Part shown: positions 8,804 to 16,842 of the stretch, one piece after another
How the letters are laid out: every line of letters begins with the position of its first letter
How positions within the stretch are numbered: the first letter of the stretch is position 1
DNA from: Nitratireductor sp.
GTDB taxonomy: Bacteria > Pseudomonadota > Alphaproteobacteria > Rhizobiales > Rhizobiaceae
Direction: 5' to 3'
DNA: 64,000 bases
Assembly: GCF_017794765.1 (NCBI RefSeq)
Contig: NZ_CP051236.1
Location: forward strand, 1,705,601-1,769,600
The notes under the pieces: generated by a model
Seen by the model: only the letters and a program-made list of their open reading frames with translations
Database searches by the model: none
Told to the model about the DNA's origin: nothing
Position numbers and translations under genes: made by a program

Positions 8804-9157
8804 GTGGCCGACAAGGATCAGCCGGACGACCTGGAGCGCCGGCGCGCCGATCTGGAGAAGGCTCTCGCAGAGAAACGACCGGCCAGGCAAGACGGCGGTG
8901 AAGGGAAGACGAAGGGCGATATGGCGGGCGCCGCGCAGGCGCTCAGACTGTCCAGCGAGTTTATTGCCGGCGTGGGTGTCGGCGCTGCTCTTGGATGGTT
9001 CATCGACCATTTTGCCGGTACGTCTCCCTGGGGACTGATCATTTTCCTGCTCCTCGGTTTTGGGGCAGGTGTTCTGAATGTCCTGCGTTCGGCGGGACTT
9101 GTTGCTGAATTTGGGATCCGCTCATCGGATGACGGGCGGGATCCTGAGAAGAAGTGA
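8804..9157 (+). CDS. atpI: ATP synthase protein I (AtpI)
   Basis: The 117-residue protein has a charged N-terminal third and two hydrophobic helices (roughly 49-67 and 73-93) with the family pattern SSEFIAGVGVGAALGWFIDH. AtpI is a small membrane protein that helps assemble the c-ring of F-type ATP synthase. It is the first gene of the F0 operon, 39 bp before atpB. The start is a GTG with GGAG just upstream (acGGAGattgcg). Confidence 0.92.
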   Translation: MADKDQPDDLERRRADLEKALAEKRPARQDGGEGKTKGDMAGAAQALRLSSEFIAGVGVGAALGWFIDHFAGTSPWGLIIFLLLGFGAGVLNVLRSAGLVAEFGIRSSDDGRDPEKK

Positions 9158-9196
9158 ACGGCGCCCGGGCGCCAGACCAGAAGTGAGGGGGGCCAG

Positions 9197-9946
9197 GTGG
9201 CCAACGATCCGATCCATCAGTTCCAGATCTCCAAGTGGATTCCCATTGAGGTCGGCGGACTGGATTTCTCCTTTACGAACTCGTCCGCCTTCATGGTTGC
9301 GACGGTGGTCGCTGCCGGGGCTTTTCTGTTCCTGACGACGTCGAGCCGTGGCCTGGTGCCTGGCCGCCTGCAGTCGATCTCGGAGATGAGCTACGAGTTT
9401 GTGGCTTCCATGCTGAGAGATTCGGCGGGCTCGCACGGGATGCGGTTCTTCCCGTTCGTGTTCTCGATCTTCATGTTCGTCCTGATGGCCAACCTTCTTG
9501 GTCTCTTCCCTTACTTCTTTACAGTGACCAGCCACATCATCGTCACCTTCGCGCTCGCGCTTCTGGTGATCGGAACGGTTGTCGTCTATGGTTTCTGGAA
9601 GCACGGTTTCGGCTTCCTCAGGCTTTTCGTGCCGCAGGGGGTGCCCGGTGTGGTTGTCCCGCTGGTGGTTCTGATCGAGATTGTCTCGTTCCTGTCGCGT
9701 CCGGTCAGCCTTTCGGTTCGTCTCTTCGCAAACATGCTGGCGGGACACATCACGCTCAAGGTTTTTGCCGGCTTCGTCACCTCCATGAGCGCGCTTGGTG
9801 CGGCCGGTGTGGCCGGTGCCATTCTGCCGCTGATCATGACCGTGGCGATCACCGGTCTCGAATTCCTCGTCGCCTTCATGCAGGCCTACGTCTTTGCCGT
9901 TCTGACCTGCATGTATCTGAACGATGCCGTCCATCCGGGCCACTGA
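9197..9946 (+). CDS. atpB: F0F1 ATP synthase subunit a
   Basis: The 249-residue integral membrane protein has about five to six helices. It carries the conserved proton-channel motif [12 protein letters not shown] with the essential arginine near residue 175, and a C-terminal helix ending [15 protein letters not shown]-like. Together with the c-ring it forms the proton path of ATP synthase. The start is GTG, preceded by a G-rich AGGGGGGCC site. It belongs to the atpI-B-E-G-F operon. As usual in alphaproteobacteria the F1 genes are not here. Confidence 0.96.
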   Translation: MANDPIHQFQISKWIPIEVGGLDFSFTNSSAFMVATVVAAGAFLFLTTSSRGLVPGRLQSISEMSYEFVASMLRDSAGSHGMRFFPFVFSIFMFVLMANLLGLFPYFFTVTSHIIVTFALALLVIGTVVVYGFWKHGFGFLRLFVPQGVPGVVVPLVVLIEIVSFLSRPVSLSVRLFANMLAGHITLKVFAGFVTSMSALGAAGVAGAILPLIMTVAITGLEFLVAFMQAYVFAVLTCMYLNDAVHPGH

Positions 9947-10073
9947 TCAAGAGGTTTGAAAAGTCTGGCTTCGTACTGGCCTCAAGGGTCGGTCAGAGGA
10001 AAACAGGTTTCACCGGCGGTTTCCGCCAAGTCTGAAGAAAACACGCAAATCCGCGATCACAAGGAGTTTTAAA

Positions 10074-10298
10074 ATGGAAGTAGAAGCAGCAAAGGCTATC
10101 GGCGCCGGTATCGCTTGTTTCGGCATGGCCGGTGCAGCGCTTGGCCTCGGCAACATCTTCGGCAGCTATCTTTCGGGCGCCCTGCGCAACCCGTCGGCAG
10201 CAGACGGCCAGTTCGGCCGCCTGATCTTCGGCTTCGCCGTGACGGAAGCTCTCGGCATCTTCTCGCTGCTCATCGCTCTGCTCCTCCTCTTCACCTAA
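10074..10298 (+). CDS. atpE: F0F1 ATP synthase subunit c
   Basis: This 74-residue hairpin protein has two membrane helices, a polar loop (RNPSA) and the proton-carrying carboxylate Glu58 in FAVTEALG. The glycine-rich first helix ([11 protein letters not shown]) packs the c-ring. It is translated from a strong AAGGAG site 7-8 nt before the ATG, as befits a subunit made in about tenfold excess. A 127-nt untranslated stretch precedes it, and a hairpin with a T-run follows it before the next subunit gene. Confidence 0.97.
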   Translation: MEVEAAKAIGAGIACFGMAGAALGLGNIFGSYLSGALRNPSAADGQFGRLIFGFAVTEALGIFSLLIALLLLFT

Positions 10299-10319
10299 GC
10301 GCGCCTTTCGTGTGCGTGG

Positions 10320-10349
10320 CCGGCCGCTTTCGGGCGTCCGGCCGGTTTT
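10320..10349 (+). terminator. Intercistronic terminator-like hairpin between atpE and atpG
   Basis: CCGGCCG (10320-10326) pairs perfectly with CGGCCGG (10339-10345) around a 12-nt loop, directly followed by TTTT. It lies inside the operon, 21 bp after the atpE stop and 14 bp before the next start. It is therefore more likely a partial terminator or mRNA-stabilising hairpin than an operon end. Confidence 0.6.
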
Positions 10350-10363
10350 AAAAGAGGTAGACA

Positions 10364-10945
10364 ATGTTTGTGGCATCGGCATTCGCAGCCTCGGCGCAAG
10401 ACGCCGCGGAAGCGACCCATTCGGAAACCGGCGTGGCGTCTGACGGCGCACACGAAGCCGGCTTCCCGCCTTTCGATTCGTCCACATTTCCGTCGCAGAT
10501 CCTGTGGCTGGCGATTACCTTCGGGCTGTTCTACCTGTTCCTGAAGCGCGTCGTGCTGCCGCGCATCGGCGGCATTCTGGAAGTGCGGCGTGACCGCATT
10601 GCCCAGGATCTCGACCAGGCGGCGCGGATGAAGGAAGAGGCGGACGAGGCTGTTGCTGCCTATGAGCAGGAGCTGGCTGACGCCCGCAAGAAGGCCAATG
10701 TCATCGGCCAGGAAGCCCGTGACGCCGCCAAGGCGGAAGCGGACGCGGAACGTCGTGAGATCGAGAAGCAGCTAGACGCCAAGCTCGATGAGGCCGAAAA
10801 GCGCATCGCCTCGATCAAGGAAACGGCCATGAAGGACGTGGGTACGATTGCCGAGGACACGGCAGCCTCCATCGTCCAGGAACTGGTCGGCGGCCAGCTC
10901 GACAAGACTGCGGCGAAAGCCGCCGTCAAGTCCGTGAAGCAGTAG
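10364..10945 (+). CDS. atpG: F0F1 ATP synthase subunit b' (second b-type subunit)
   Basis: The 193-residue protein has a variable N-terminal segment, one membrane helix (about 47-66, [20 protein letters not shown]) and a long charged coiled coil rich in K, E, A and D. It is the b' partner that forms a heterodimeric peripheral stalk with subunit b in alphaproteobacteria and photosynthetic organisms. It is encoded 9 bp before atpF. The longer N-terminus and the [19 protein letters not shown] motif identify it as b' rather than b. Confidence 0.93.
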   Translation: MFVASAFAASAQDAAEATHSETGVASDGAHEAGFPPFDSSTFPSQILWLAITFGLFYLFLKRVVLPRIGGILEVRRDRIAQDLDQAARMKEEADEAVAAYEQELADARKKANVIGQEARDAAKAEADAERREIEKQLDAKLDEAEKRIASIKETAMKDVGTIAEDTAASIVQELVGGQLDKTAAKAAVKSVKQ

Positions 10946-10954
10946 GAGAGGGCC

Positions 10955-11434
10955 ATGGACGCGACATTCTGGGCGTTTGTAGCCCTGATCATCTTCCTGG
11001 GGGTCCTTGCTTATTTCAAGGTGCCCGGCATGATCAACGGGGCGCTCGACGGGCGTGCCGAACGCATCCGCAACGAGCTGGATGAAGCGCGCAAGCTGCG
11101 CGAGGACGCGCAGCAACTGCTCGCCGAGTATCAGCGCAAGCGGCAGGAAGCCGAGCAGGAGGCGCAGGACATTGTCAGCGCCGCCAAGCACGAGGCCGAA
11201 CTGATCGTCAAGGAAGCCAAGCAGAAGACGGATGAATATGTCGCCCGTCGCACGGCCCTTGCCGAACAGAAGATCGAACAGGCCGAGCAGGACGCGGTGA
11301 ACGAGGTGCGCGCGAGCGCCGTGGACCTCGCCGTGGAAGCCGCGCGCAGCATTCTGGCCGAGAAGGTCGATGCCAAGACCGGCGGAGAGCTGTTCAAGGC
11401 TTCGATCCAGGACGTGAAGTCGAAGCTGAACTGA
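10955..11434 (+). CDS. atpF: F0F1 ATP synthase subunit b
   Basis: This 159-residue protein begins with a membrane helix (MDATFWAFVALIIFLGVLAY) and continues as a coiled coil (about 35-125). The family motif KVPGMINGALDGRAERIRNELDEA is present, given here in parts. It forms the peripheral stalk of ATP synthase together with b'. It is the last gene of the operon, and a strong terminator follows 26 bp after the stop. Confidence 0.95.
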   Translation: MDATFWAFVALIIFLGVLAYFKVPGMINGALDGRAERIRNELDEARKLREDAQQLLAEYQRKRQEAEQEAQDIVSAAKHEAELIVKEAKQKTDEYVARRTALAEQKIEQAEQDAVNEVRASAVDLAVEAARSILAEKVDAKTGGELFKASIQDVKSKLN

Positions 11435-11460
11435 CGGGCTTTCGGAAGCTGAACATTTTG

Positions 11461-11490
11461 AAACGCCGCCGTTTCCGGCGGCGTTTCTTA
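11461..11490. terminator. Terminator of the F0 operon
   Basis: A perfect 11-bp stem (11461-11471 with 11476-11486) with a TTTC loop is followed by CTTATT. It also lies 11 bp beyond the end of the convergent TetR gene, so it may serve both directions. Confidence 0.85.
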
Positions 11491-11497
11491 TTGAGCA

Positions 11498-12235
11498 TCA
11501 CACTGGTGGCTCATAGGGCACATCAAGCAGGGAACAGAGCTCGCTCAGGCATTCCTCGAACGAGGGCTCCATGTCGGTATAGGCAAAGGCGACCTGCTGG
11601 AAGACCTCCATGCACAGATGACCGTAGAGCCTGATCCAGCATTTTAAAAAGACATGGGCCGCGTCGGGCGGCAGGAGGCCGTCGATACGGCTGCTGAACG
11701 CGATGAGCTGGTCGACCTGCGTGGTCGGCATGTCGTCGAGGTCCGGGATGGGAAACCGTTGCGTGTGCCAGATTGCGGCGACCTGTTCGAGAAATACCTG
11801 ACCGAACGCACCGGGGGATGCCTGTTCCGTGACATGCGGAAGCGCGGCAGCCCGACTGACGGCCACGGGGTCTGCGAACAGCCAGCCAAACTCGGCTGAG
11901 TGCGCGAGCGCCCAATGGCGCAGCGCCCGGCAGATGGCATTCAGACGGCGGCCCGGCGTGTCGGCCCCGGGATGCTTGCCAGCCGCGCGCATGAAAGCAA
12001 TCAACTCCTCGAAAAACTGCTCGCGCAGTGCTTCGATCAGAGCAGCCTGGCTTGGATAATAGCGATAGAGGGCCGGGCCGCTCATGCCCATTCTGCGCGC
12101 AATCGCGTTGATGGTGACCGCGCCGCTTCCTTCATGAACAAGCAGGTCCCGGGCGATCGTATGGATCTCACGAAAAGTGGCAGCACGTAGAGCCGCTTTT
12201 CGGCTCGGCGTGCGTACTCTCTCGGCAGTTTTCAT
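11498..12235 (-). CDS. TetR/AcrR-family regulator with WHG-type C-terminal domain
   Basis: The 245-residue protein has a TetR DNA-binding domain: VTINAIARRMGMSGPALYRY is the helix-turn-helix, around residues 41-60. Its longer C-terminal ligand domain resembles the WHG subgroup. It is transcribed divergently from nnrU, with only 70 bp between the start codons, so it probably controls that gene and itself. A GTG two codons upstream (12241) is an alternative start; neither has a strong ribosome-binding site. The ligand is unknown. Confidence 0.85.
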   Translation of the reverse strand: MKTAERVRTPSRKAALRAATFREIHTIARDLLVHEGSGAVTINAIARRMGMSGPALYRYYPSQAALIEALREQFFEELIAFMRAAGKHPGADTPGRRLNAICRALRHWALAHSAEFGWLFADPVAVSRAAALPHVTEQASPGAFGQVFLEQVAAIWHTQRFPIPDLDDMPTTQVDQLIAFSSRIDGLLPPDAAHVFLKCWIRLYGHLCMEVFQQVAFAYTDMEPSFEECLSELCSLLDVPYEPPV

Positions 12236-12258
12236 TTTCACCGCTATGCCATATAATT

Positions 12259-12275
12259 TTAGTTATGCTATCTAA
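12259..12275. promoter_or_regulatory. Candidate TetR operator between the regulator and nnrU
   Basis: TTAG (12259-12262) and CTAA (12272-12275) flank an imperfect 17-bp palindrome centred in an A/T-rich divergent promoter region. Size and position fit a TetR-family operator, but the match is imperfect. Confidence 0.4.
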
Positions 12276-12305
12276 CAAAAATTAAATGTGCAAACAGGGA
12301 TTGTC

Positions 12306-12875
12306 ATGTCGGTACTCGTGGTCGGACTCCTCGTCTTTCTTGGCATTCATTCCCTGCGCATCTTCGTTCCGGACCTGCGCACCGGGGTGATGGAAGCCCA
12401 TGGAGAGCGCGCGTGGCTTTTGCCCTACACCGCAGCTTCGATCCTCGGGCTCGTCCTGATCATCTGGGGCTACGGGCTGGCGCGTCTCGACCCAGCGCTG
12501 GCTTACTCGCCGCCGGCTTCGCTGCGTCACCTGGCCATTCTTCTCCTGCTGCCGGTCTTTCCCCTGCTGATCGCCGCCTATGTCCCCACGCGACTGCGAG
12601 TGGCAGTGAGGCATCCCATGCTTCTGGCCACGATTCTGTGGGGCATCGCTCATCTGATGGCGAACGGAACGCTGGCGGACCTCGCCCTTTTCGGCGGCTT
12701 CGCGGTCTGGGCGGCAATCGACTGGATCTCGGCGGCTAACAGACCAGGCAACGGCAAGATCAGACAGCCTGACGGCTGGACGCGGGATATGATTGCCATT
12801 CTAGGCGGGCTGGTGATCTATGGCCTGATTATCGGCGGCCTCCACCAGTGGCTGATCGGTGTTTCGCCTCTCTGA
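12306..12875 (+). CDS. nnrU: NnrU-family membrane protein
   Basis: This 189-residue protein has five to six hydrophobic helices and the NnrU pattern ([16 protein letters not shown] near the N-terminus and [18 protein letters not shown] in the middle). NnrU was first described beside nitrite and nitric oxide reductase genes, but its biochemical role is unclear and it also occurs far from denitrification genes. None are present here. The ATG at 12306 follows AGGGA by 6 nt and is preferred over the upstream GTG at 12288. The last 75 bp overlap the 3' end of rnhB on the other strand. Confidence 0.85.
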   Translation: MSVLVVGLLVFLGIHSLRIFVPDLRTGVMEAHGERAWLLPYTAASILGLVLIIWGYGLARLDPALAYSPPASLRHLAILLLLPVFPLLIAAYVPTRLRVAVRHPMLLATILWGIAHLMANGTLADLALFGGFAVWAAIDWISAANRPGNGKIRQPDGWTRDMIAILGGLVIYGLIIGGLHQWLIGVSPL

Positions 12876-13544
12876 GGCGGGTAGCGACGGTCCAAGATCG
12901 CGCAGCGGGGCGAAGCTCATCCGGTGCAGGCGCGATACCGCGCCATGCTCGGTCAGGGCGGAGCGATGGCGCTTTGTCCCATATCCCATATGTGCCTCGA
13001 AACCGTAAGCGGGCGCGACGCCGCCGGCGCGCATCATCATGCGGTCCCGCGTGACTTTTGCGACGATTGAGGCAGCGGCTATCGACTGGCTGCGCTGATC
13101 GCCCTTCACCACGGCACGTGCCGGGCAGCAAAGCCCCGGCGGCACATCGCGGCCATCGGCCAGCGCAAACAGCGGCGTGACGCACAGCCCGGCGGCAGCT
13201 CGGCGCATGGCCTCCAGGCTGGCGCGCAGGATGTCGGACCGGTCTATGTTTGCCGCGCAGATAGACGCTACGGAGACGCTGACGGCCATCTCGATAATGG
13301 CTTCGAAGAGCCGGTCGCGCGCCTCGGCGGGCAGCCGCTTGGAATCGTCAAGCCCATCGGGCAGGCGGTTTGCATCGAGGATGACAGCGGCGGCGACTAC
13401 AGGACCGGCGAGCGGACCGCGCCCAGCCTCGTCGAGACCTGCAACAGGGGCGAGACCCTCGCGCAGGAGCGCGGCCTCCATCTGGAAGTCGGGACGAACA
13501 GGCAGATCAAAAAGAGTGGGAGAATCGGAACGCGTGCGAGCCAT
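12801..13544 (-). CDS. rnhB: Ribonuclease HII
   Basis: This 247-residue enzyme removes ribonucleotides and RNA primers from RNA:DNA hybrids. The active-site signature [12 protein letters not shown] (residues 38-49) supplies Asp and Glu; further acidic residues lie in NIDRSD, ALADG and KVTRDRM. At 247 residues it is longer than the usual 200-220. The extra C-terminal tail of about 25 residues is encoded entirely within the overlap with nnrU and has no recognised motif. No ribosome-binding site is seen close to the ATG. Instead the start codon lies in the loop of a 12-bp inverted repeat (13519-13530 and 13567-13578). Confidence 0.94.
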   Translation of the reverse strand: MARTRSDSPTLFDLPVRPDFQMEAALLREGLAPVAGLDEAGRGPLAGPVVAAAVILDANRLPDGLDDSKRLPAEARDRLFEAIIEMAVSVSVASICAANIDRSDILRASLEAMRRAAAGLCVTPLFALADGRDVPPGLCCPARAVVKGDQRSQSIAAASIVAKVTRDRMMMRAGGVAPAYGFEAHMGYGTKRHRSALTEHGAVSRLHRMSFAPLRDLGPSLPASERRNTDQPLVEAADNQAIDHQPA

Positions 13545-13578
13545 AATGCGGCGATGCTCGCATCGCTTCCGATTCTCC
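13519..13578 (-). promoter_or_regulatory. Inverted repeat enclosing the rnhB start codon
   Basis: GGAGAATCGGAA (13519-13530) and TTCCGATTCTCC (13567-13578) are perfect 12-bp inverted arms. A second perfect hairpin, GCGATG-CTCG-CATCGC (13551-13566), abuts the right arm. The rnhB ATG (13544-13542) is in the remaining loop. In the mRNA the leader arm would pair with codons 5-8, which could control initiation; the inner hairpin could also bring the leader GGAG near the ATG. A DNA-level role as a protein-binding site is an alternative. Confidence 0.6.
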
Positions 13579-13764
13579 GCAAGGGCCTCCCGGCAACGAG
13601 GGGGCGGATGGGCCGGGAAGCGCCCGTCGGCTACGGGGATGCAAAGCCGGACGGGAAGTGGGGGCGTGAGAAGCAGTACTTTCTCATGGAAACACGGTAC
13701 CGCTCCGATGCGTCAATATTCCAATCCAAGCCTGGAACAGGCGGGCGGACCGGCCGGGAAACGG

Positions 13765-14931
13765 TCAAAGCAGCATGAGCTGTTCGCCTCCCGGTTGCGG
13801 TTGTTTGAACAGGTCCGTCCTCAGTTTGCGTTTTTCCTGGTTGAGCCCGAGCCGCTTTGCCGCGATCTCGAAGCGCCGGCCGATCTGCCAGGCATAGGGG
13901 CCTGTGCCCTTCATCCGCTTGCCCCATTCGGCGTCGTAATCCTTGCCGCCGCGCATGGAGCGGATCAGCGAGAGAACATGACGATAGCGGTCGGGCGCGT
14001 GGCGCAGGAGCCATTCCTTGAAGATGGGGCTGACCTCCAGCGGCAGACGCAGGATGATATAGCCCGCCTCGCGCGCGCCGGCGGTGGCTGCCGATTCCAG
14101 AATGCGCTCGATCTCGCAATCGGTGAGGCCGGGAATGACGGGGCCCATCATCACGGATGTCGGTATGCCGGCGTCGGTCAGCGCACGGATGGCTTCCAGT
14201 CGCCGCGAGGGCGTTGCCGCGCGCGGTTCCATGGTACGCGCCAGCTTGCGGTCCAGTGTGGTGACGGAAAGAGCGACCTTGGCCAGTCCCTTCTCCGCCA
14301 TGCGCGAAAGAATGTCGATATCGCGCATGACGAGAGCCGATTTGGTGACGATGCCCACCGGGTGCGCGTGCGCCTCCAGCACTTCGAGGATTTCGCGCAT
14401 GATGCGGTATTTTTTCTCGATGGGCTGATAGGGATCGGTGTTGGTGCCGATGGCGATCGTGCGCGGCTGATAGCCCGGTTTGGAAATCTCACGCTCCAGA
14501 AGCCGTGCGGCATCCGGTTTGGCAAAGAGCTTTGCCTCGAAGTCGAGCCCCGCCGACAGGCCCATATAGGCGTGGGTGGGGCGGGCGAAACAATAGACGC
14601 AGCCATGCTCGCAGCCGCGATAGGGATTGATGGAGCGGTCAAAGGAGATGTCGGGCGAGGTGTTGCGCGTGATGATGGTGCGCGGCCTCTCCACCTGGAC
14701 CTCGGTCTTGAAGGGTGGCAATTCCTCAAGCGAGCCCCAGCCATCGTCAAAGACATGGCGGGAGACAGGCTCATAGCGGCCCGATGGATTGATGCCCGCA
14801 GCACGGCCCCGCCGGCGCTCGGAATCGATGCGAATGCCCGACCGGTCGATCACCGTGTTGGCCATCGCGGCCCCGCCGCCATCGAAGGCGGCTGCATCTG
14901 CTCTCACAATCTGTTCCATGGCTTGCTCCAT
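13765..14931 (-). CDS. PA0069-family radical SAM protein
   Basis: This 388-residue protein has a radical SAM motif CEHGCVYC (Cys-x3-Cys-x2-Cys) preceded by SFDRSINPYRG, typical of the PA0069 family related to spore photoproduct lyase-like proteins. The GTNTDPYQPIEKKYRIMRE segment is also characteristic. The Cys cluster binds a 4Fe-4S centre that cleaves S-adenosylmethionine; the substrate of the family is not known. The reading frame is open to 15051. The upstream part has no family features, so the ATG at 14931 is chosen; another in-frame ATG follows at 14919. It lies downstream of moaB on the same strand, 221 bp away. Confidence 0.87.
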   Translation of the reverse strand: MEQAMEQIVRADAAAFDGGGAAMANTVIDRSGIRIDSERRRGRAAGINPSGRYEPVSRHVFDDGWGSLEELPPFKTEVQVERPRTIITRNTSPDISFDRSINPYRGCEHGCVYCFARPTHAYMGLSAGLDFEAKLFAKPDAARLLEREISKPGYQPRTIAIGTNTDPYQPIEKKYRIMREILEVLEAHAHPVGIVTKSALVMRDIDILSRMAEKGLAKVALSVTTLDRKLARTMEPRAATPSRRLEAIRALTDAGIPTSVMMGPVIPGLTDCEIERILESAATAGAREAGYIILRLPLEVSPIFKEWLLRHAPDRYRHVLSLIRSMRGGKDYDAEWGKRMKGTGPYAWQIGRRFEIAAKRLGLNQEKRKLRTDLFKQPQPGGEQLMLL

Positions 14932-15152
14932 GACTGAGCGATTTCGCTGGCTTTCCAGTACGCGGGGCCAGGTTATGACCCTGGAGCCGAAAGCAGAATC
15001 AGCGTCGCTGCCGATGAATCTATTCCTATTCGAATAATGAGAACAAAGCAAGAACTTTTGGCGAGATTGAGGCTGGTGAATATTCCACAGGCGTGCGGAA
15101 GGGCTGGCGGGGGCGGTGCCGCGTTCTCCGGCTTTTCAGGGGCGGGAAGGGA

Positions 15153-15713
15153 TCAGGCGGACTTGCCGCCGCCGCGCTTCAGGTGTTCGGCAAGGCGCGG
15201 CATGATTTCCACGAAATTGCAGGGCATGTGCCGGTAGTCGAACTGGTCTTTCAGAATACCGTCCCAGGCATCACGGCAGGCGCCGGTGGAGCCCGGCAAC
15301 ACGAAAACAAAGGTCTGGTCGATCAACCCGGCCGTGGCGCGCGACTGGACGGTGGACGTGCCGATTTTTTCGTAGGAGATGCGGTGGAAGACCTGCGAGA
15401 AGCCATCCATGCGCTTGTCGAACAGCGGTTCCAGCGCCTCTGGCGTCACGTCGCGCCCGGTGAAGCCGGTGCCACCCGTGGTGATGACGGCATCGACGCC
15501 GGGATCGGCGCACCACAGTTTGACGGCCATCTGGATGGCTTCGATATCGTCTGCGACGATCTTTCGATCGGCGAGCGTGTGGCCGGCCTCCGCGATGCGC
15601 TCGGCAAGGGTCTGGCCGGAGCGGTCGTCCTCAAGACCGCGCGTGTCGGAAACGGTCAGCACCGCGAAGCGGACGGGGATGAATTCACGCGCGGGCGTAG
15701 TTGAAATGGGCAT
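15153..15713 (-). CDS. moaB: Molybdenum cofactor biosynthesis protein B
   Basis: The 186-residue protein is a MoaB/MogA-type MPT-binding fold: VLTVSDTRGLEDDRSG near the N-terminus, ITTGGTGFTGRDVTPEAL and LPGSTGACRDAWDGIL. The family adenylylates molybdopterin before metal insertion. The start is an ATG that overlaps the last 29 bp of ispE, with GAG a few bases before it. Such an overlap suggests translational coupling. The frame is open further upstream inside ispE, but those residues do not resemble the family. Confidence 0.92.
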   Translation of the reverse strand: MPISTTPAREFIPVRFAVLTVSDTRGLEDDRSGQTLAERIAEAGHTLADRKIVADDIEAIQMAVKLWCADPGVDAVITTGGTGFTGRDVTPEALEPLFDKRMDGFSQVFHRISYEKIGTSTVQSRATAGLIDQTFVFVLPGSTGACRDAWDGILKDQFDYRHMPCNFVEIMPRLAEHLKRGGGKSA

Positions 15714-16590
15714 GGTCAGCTCGGGTGCTTTGGGACGCTCTGGTTTCGGTGGCAAGGACAAACCAGTCCGGATGGCGCTCTTCGAGAAGGGCAGCGGCCT
15801 GATATGCCTCATGACGGGAAGAAAAGACGCCGAAGCACGTGGCACCGGAGCCGGACATGCGGGAAAAGAGCGCACCGGCTCGCCTCAGCGCGCCACGGGC
15901 ATCCTCGATCTGTGGCACAAGCTGACAGGCCGGCTCCTCCAGATCGTTGCGCGCCTCTTGAAGCCAGTTGGCGGCCGAAGCCGTGTCGGCAAACACGGCA
16001 AGGGCGGGCAGGGGAGGATTCTCGCGCCGCTCGAGTCTGGAAAAGACCTCGGGCGTGGAAACCGGAATATTGGGGTTCACCAGAACAAGTGGCAGGGCCG
16101 GGAATTGCGGCAGTTCCTCAAGCGCCTCGCCGATCCCGCGTGCAAGAAGCGGTTTCGATGAAAGACACATGGGGACATCCGCGCCGAGGCTGAGGCCAAG
16201 CCTGGCGAGCGCGGCTTCATCGACGTCGATCTGCCAGTGGCGGACGAGCAGCCTGAGCGCGGCAGCCGCATCTGCCGAACCGCCACCAATGCCGGAGGCG
16301 ACAGGCAGGTTTTTTTCAAGGTGCAGATGAACGGGAGCGCGGGCTCTCTCCCCGAATGTTTCGCGCAGAAGATCGCGGGCGCGGGTGACGAGATTGGTCT
16401 CGCCGATGGGGACATGAGCCGCGAAATGGCCGGAAACGAAGAAATCGTCTTCCGCCCCGTCTTCCACTTCGAGCAGGTCGCCATGGCTGGAAAAGGCCAC
16501 AAGACTGTCCAGCAGATGAAATCCGTCCGCACGCCGTCCAGTGACGTGCAGCGCCAGGTTCACCTTCGCAGGGGCGATCATGCTGGACAT
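15685..16590 (-). CDS. ispE: 4-(cytidine 5'-diphospho)-2-C-methyl-D-erythritol kinase
   Basis: The 301-residue GHMP kinase phosphorylates CDP-methylerythritol in the non-mevalonate isoprenoid pathway. It shows PAKVNLALHV at the N-terminus (catalytic lysine), the ATP loop PVASGIGGGSADAAA at 96-110, LGADVPMCL, and MSGSGATCFGVF near the C-terminus. It works downstream of Dxs, which is encoded at 53.7 kb. It overlaps moaB by 29 bp and follows the 61-residue protein gene by 15 bp, all on the minus strand. Confidence 0.96.
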   Translation of the reverse strand: MSSMIAPAKVNLALHVTGRRADGFHLLDSLVAFSSHGDLLEVEDGAEDDFFVSGHFAAHVPIGETNLVTRARDLLRETFGERARAPVHLHLEKNLPVASGIGGGSADAAAALRLLVRHWQIDVDEAALARLGLSLGADVPMCLSSKPLLARGIGEALEELPQFPALPLVLVNPNIPVSTPEVFSRLERRENPPLPALAVFADTASAANWLQEARNDLEEPACQLVPQIEDARGALRRAGALFSRMSGSGATCFGVFSSRHEAYQAAALLEERHPDWFVLATETRASQSTRADHAHFNYARA

Positions 16591-16605
16591 CGCTTGTCTC
16601 AGGTA

Positions 16606-16791
16606 TCAGTCTTTGGCGACGCGGTATTCGCCGGTCTTCGGGTCGTAGACGAGCGTTCCCATGCTGCCATTCGCCGCCTCCTTGCGGGCGCGCCGGGCCT
16701 TCGCGGTCACGCGCTCTGCCTCGCGGACGAATTTGCGGTAGCCGACATAGGCCACCACGCCGACCGCGGCAAAGAAGATCAGTTGCGGCAT
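16606..16791 (-). CDS. Small membrane protein of unknown function (61 aa)
   Basis: The product starts MPQLIFFAAVGVVAYVGYRKF, a single membrane helix. A basic stretch (REAERVTAKARRARKEA) and a short C-terminal tail with VYDPKTGEYRVAKD follow. A strong GGAGG site lies 7 nt before the ATG, and it fits neatly between the S49 peptidase and ispE with short gaps, so it is likely real. Similar short proteins occur at this position in related genomes by general recollection only. No function can be assigned. Confidence 0.75.
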   Translation of the reverse strand: MPQLIFFAAVGVVAYVGYRKFVREAERVTAKARRARKEAANGSMGTLVYDPKTGEYRVAKD

Positions 16792-16842
16792 TGTCGATCC
16801 TCCGGTTTCACGCGCGCGAGTTTAACGCCCGGTCGCGCCTCG

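Noticed and set aside
13177-14937. Long plus-strand open frame of 586 codons
   Set aside because: It lies antisense to rnhB and the radical SAM gene, whose motifs ([16 protein letters not shown]) are clear. The translation has no recognisable domain and is an effect of high G+C.
14932-15051. Forty-codon upstream extension of the radical SAM gene
   Set aside because: It does not resemble the family N-terminus, and its composition matches the intergenic DNA.
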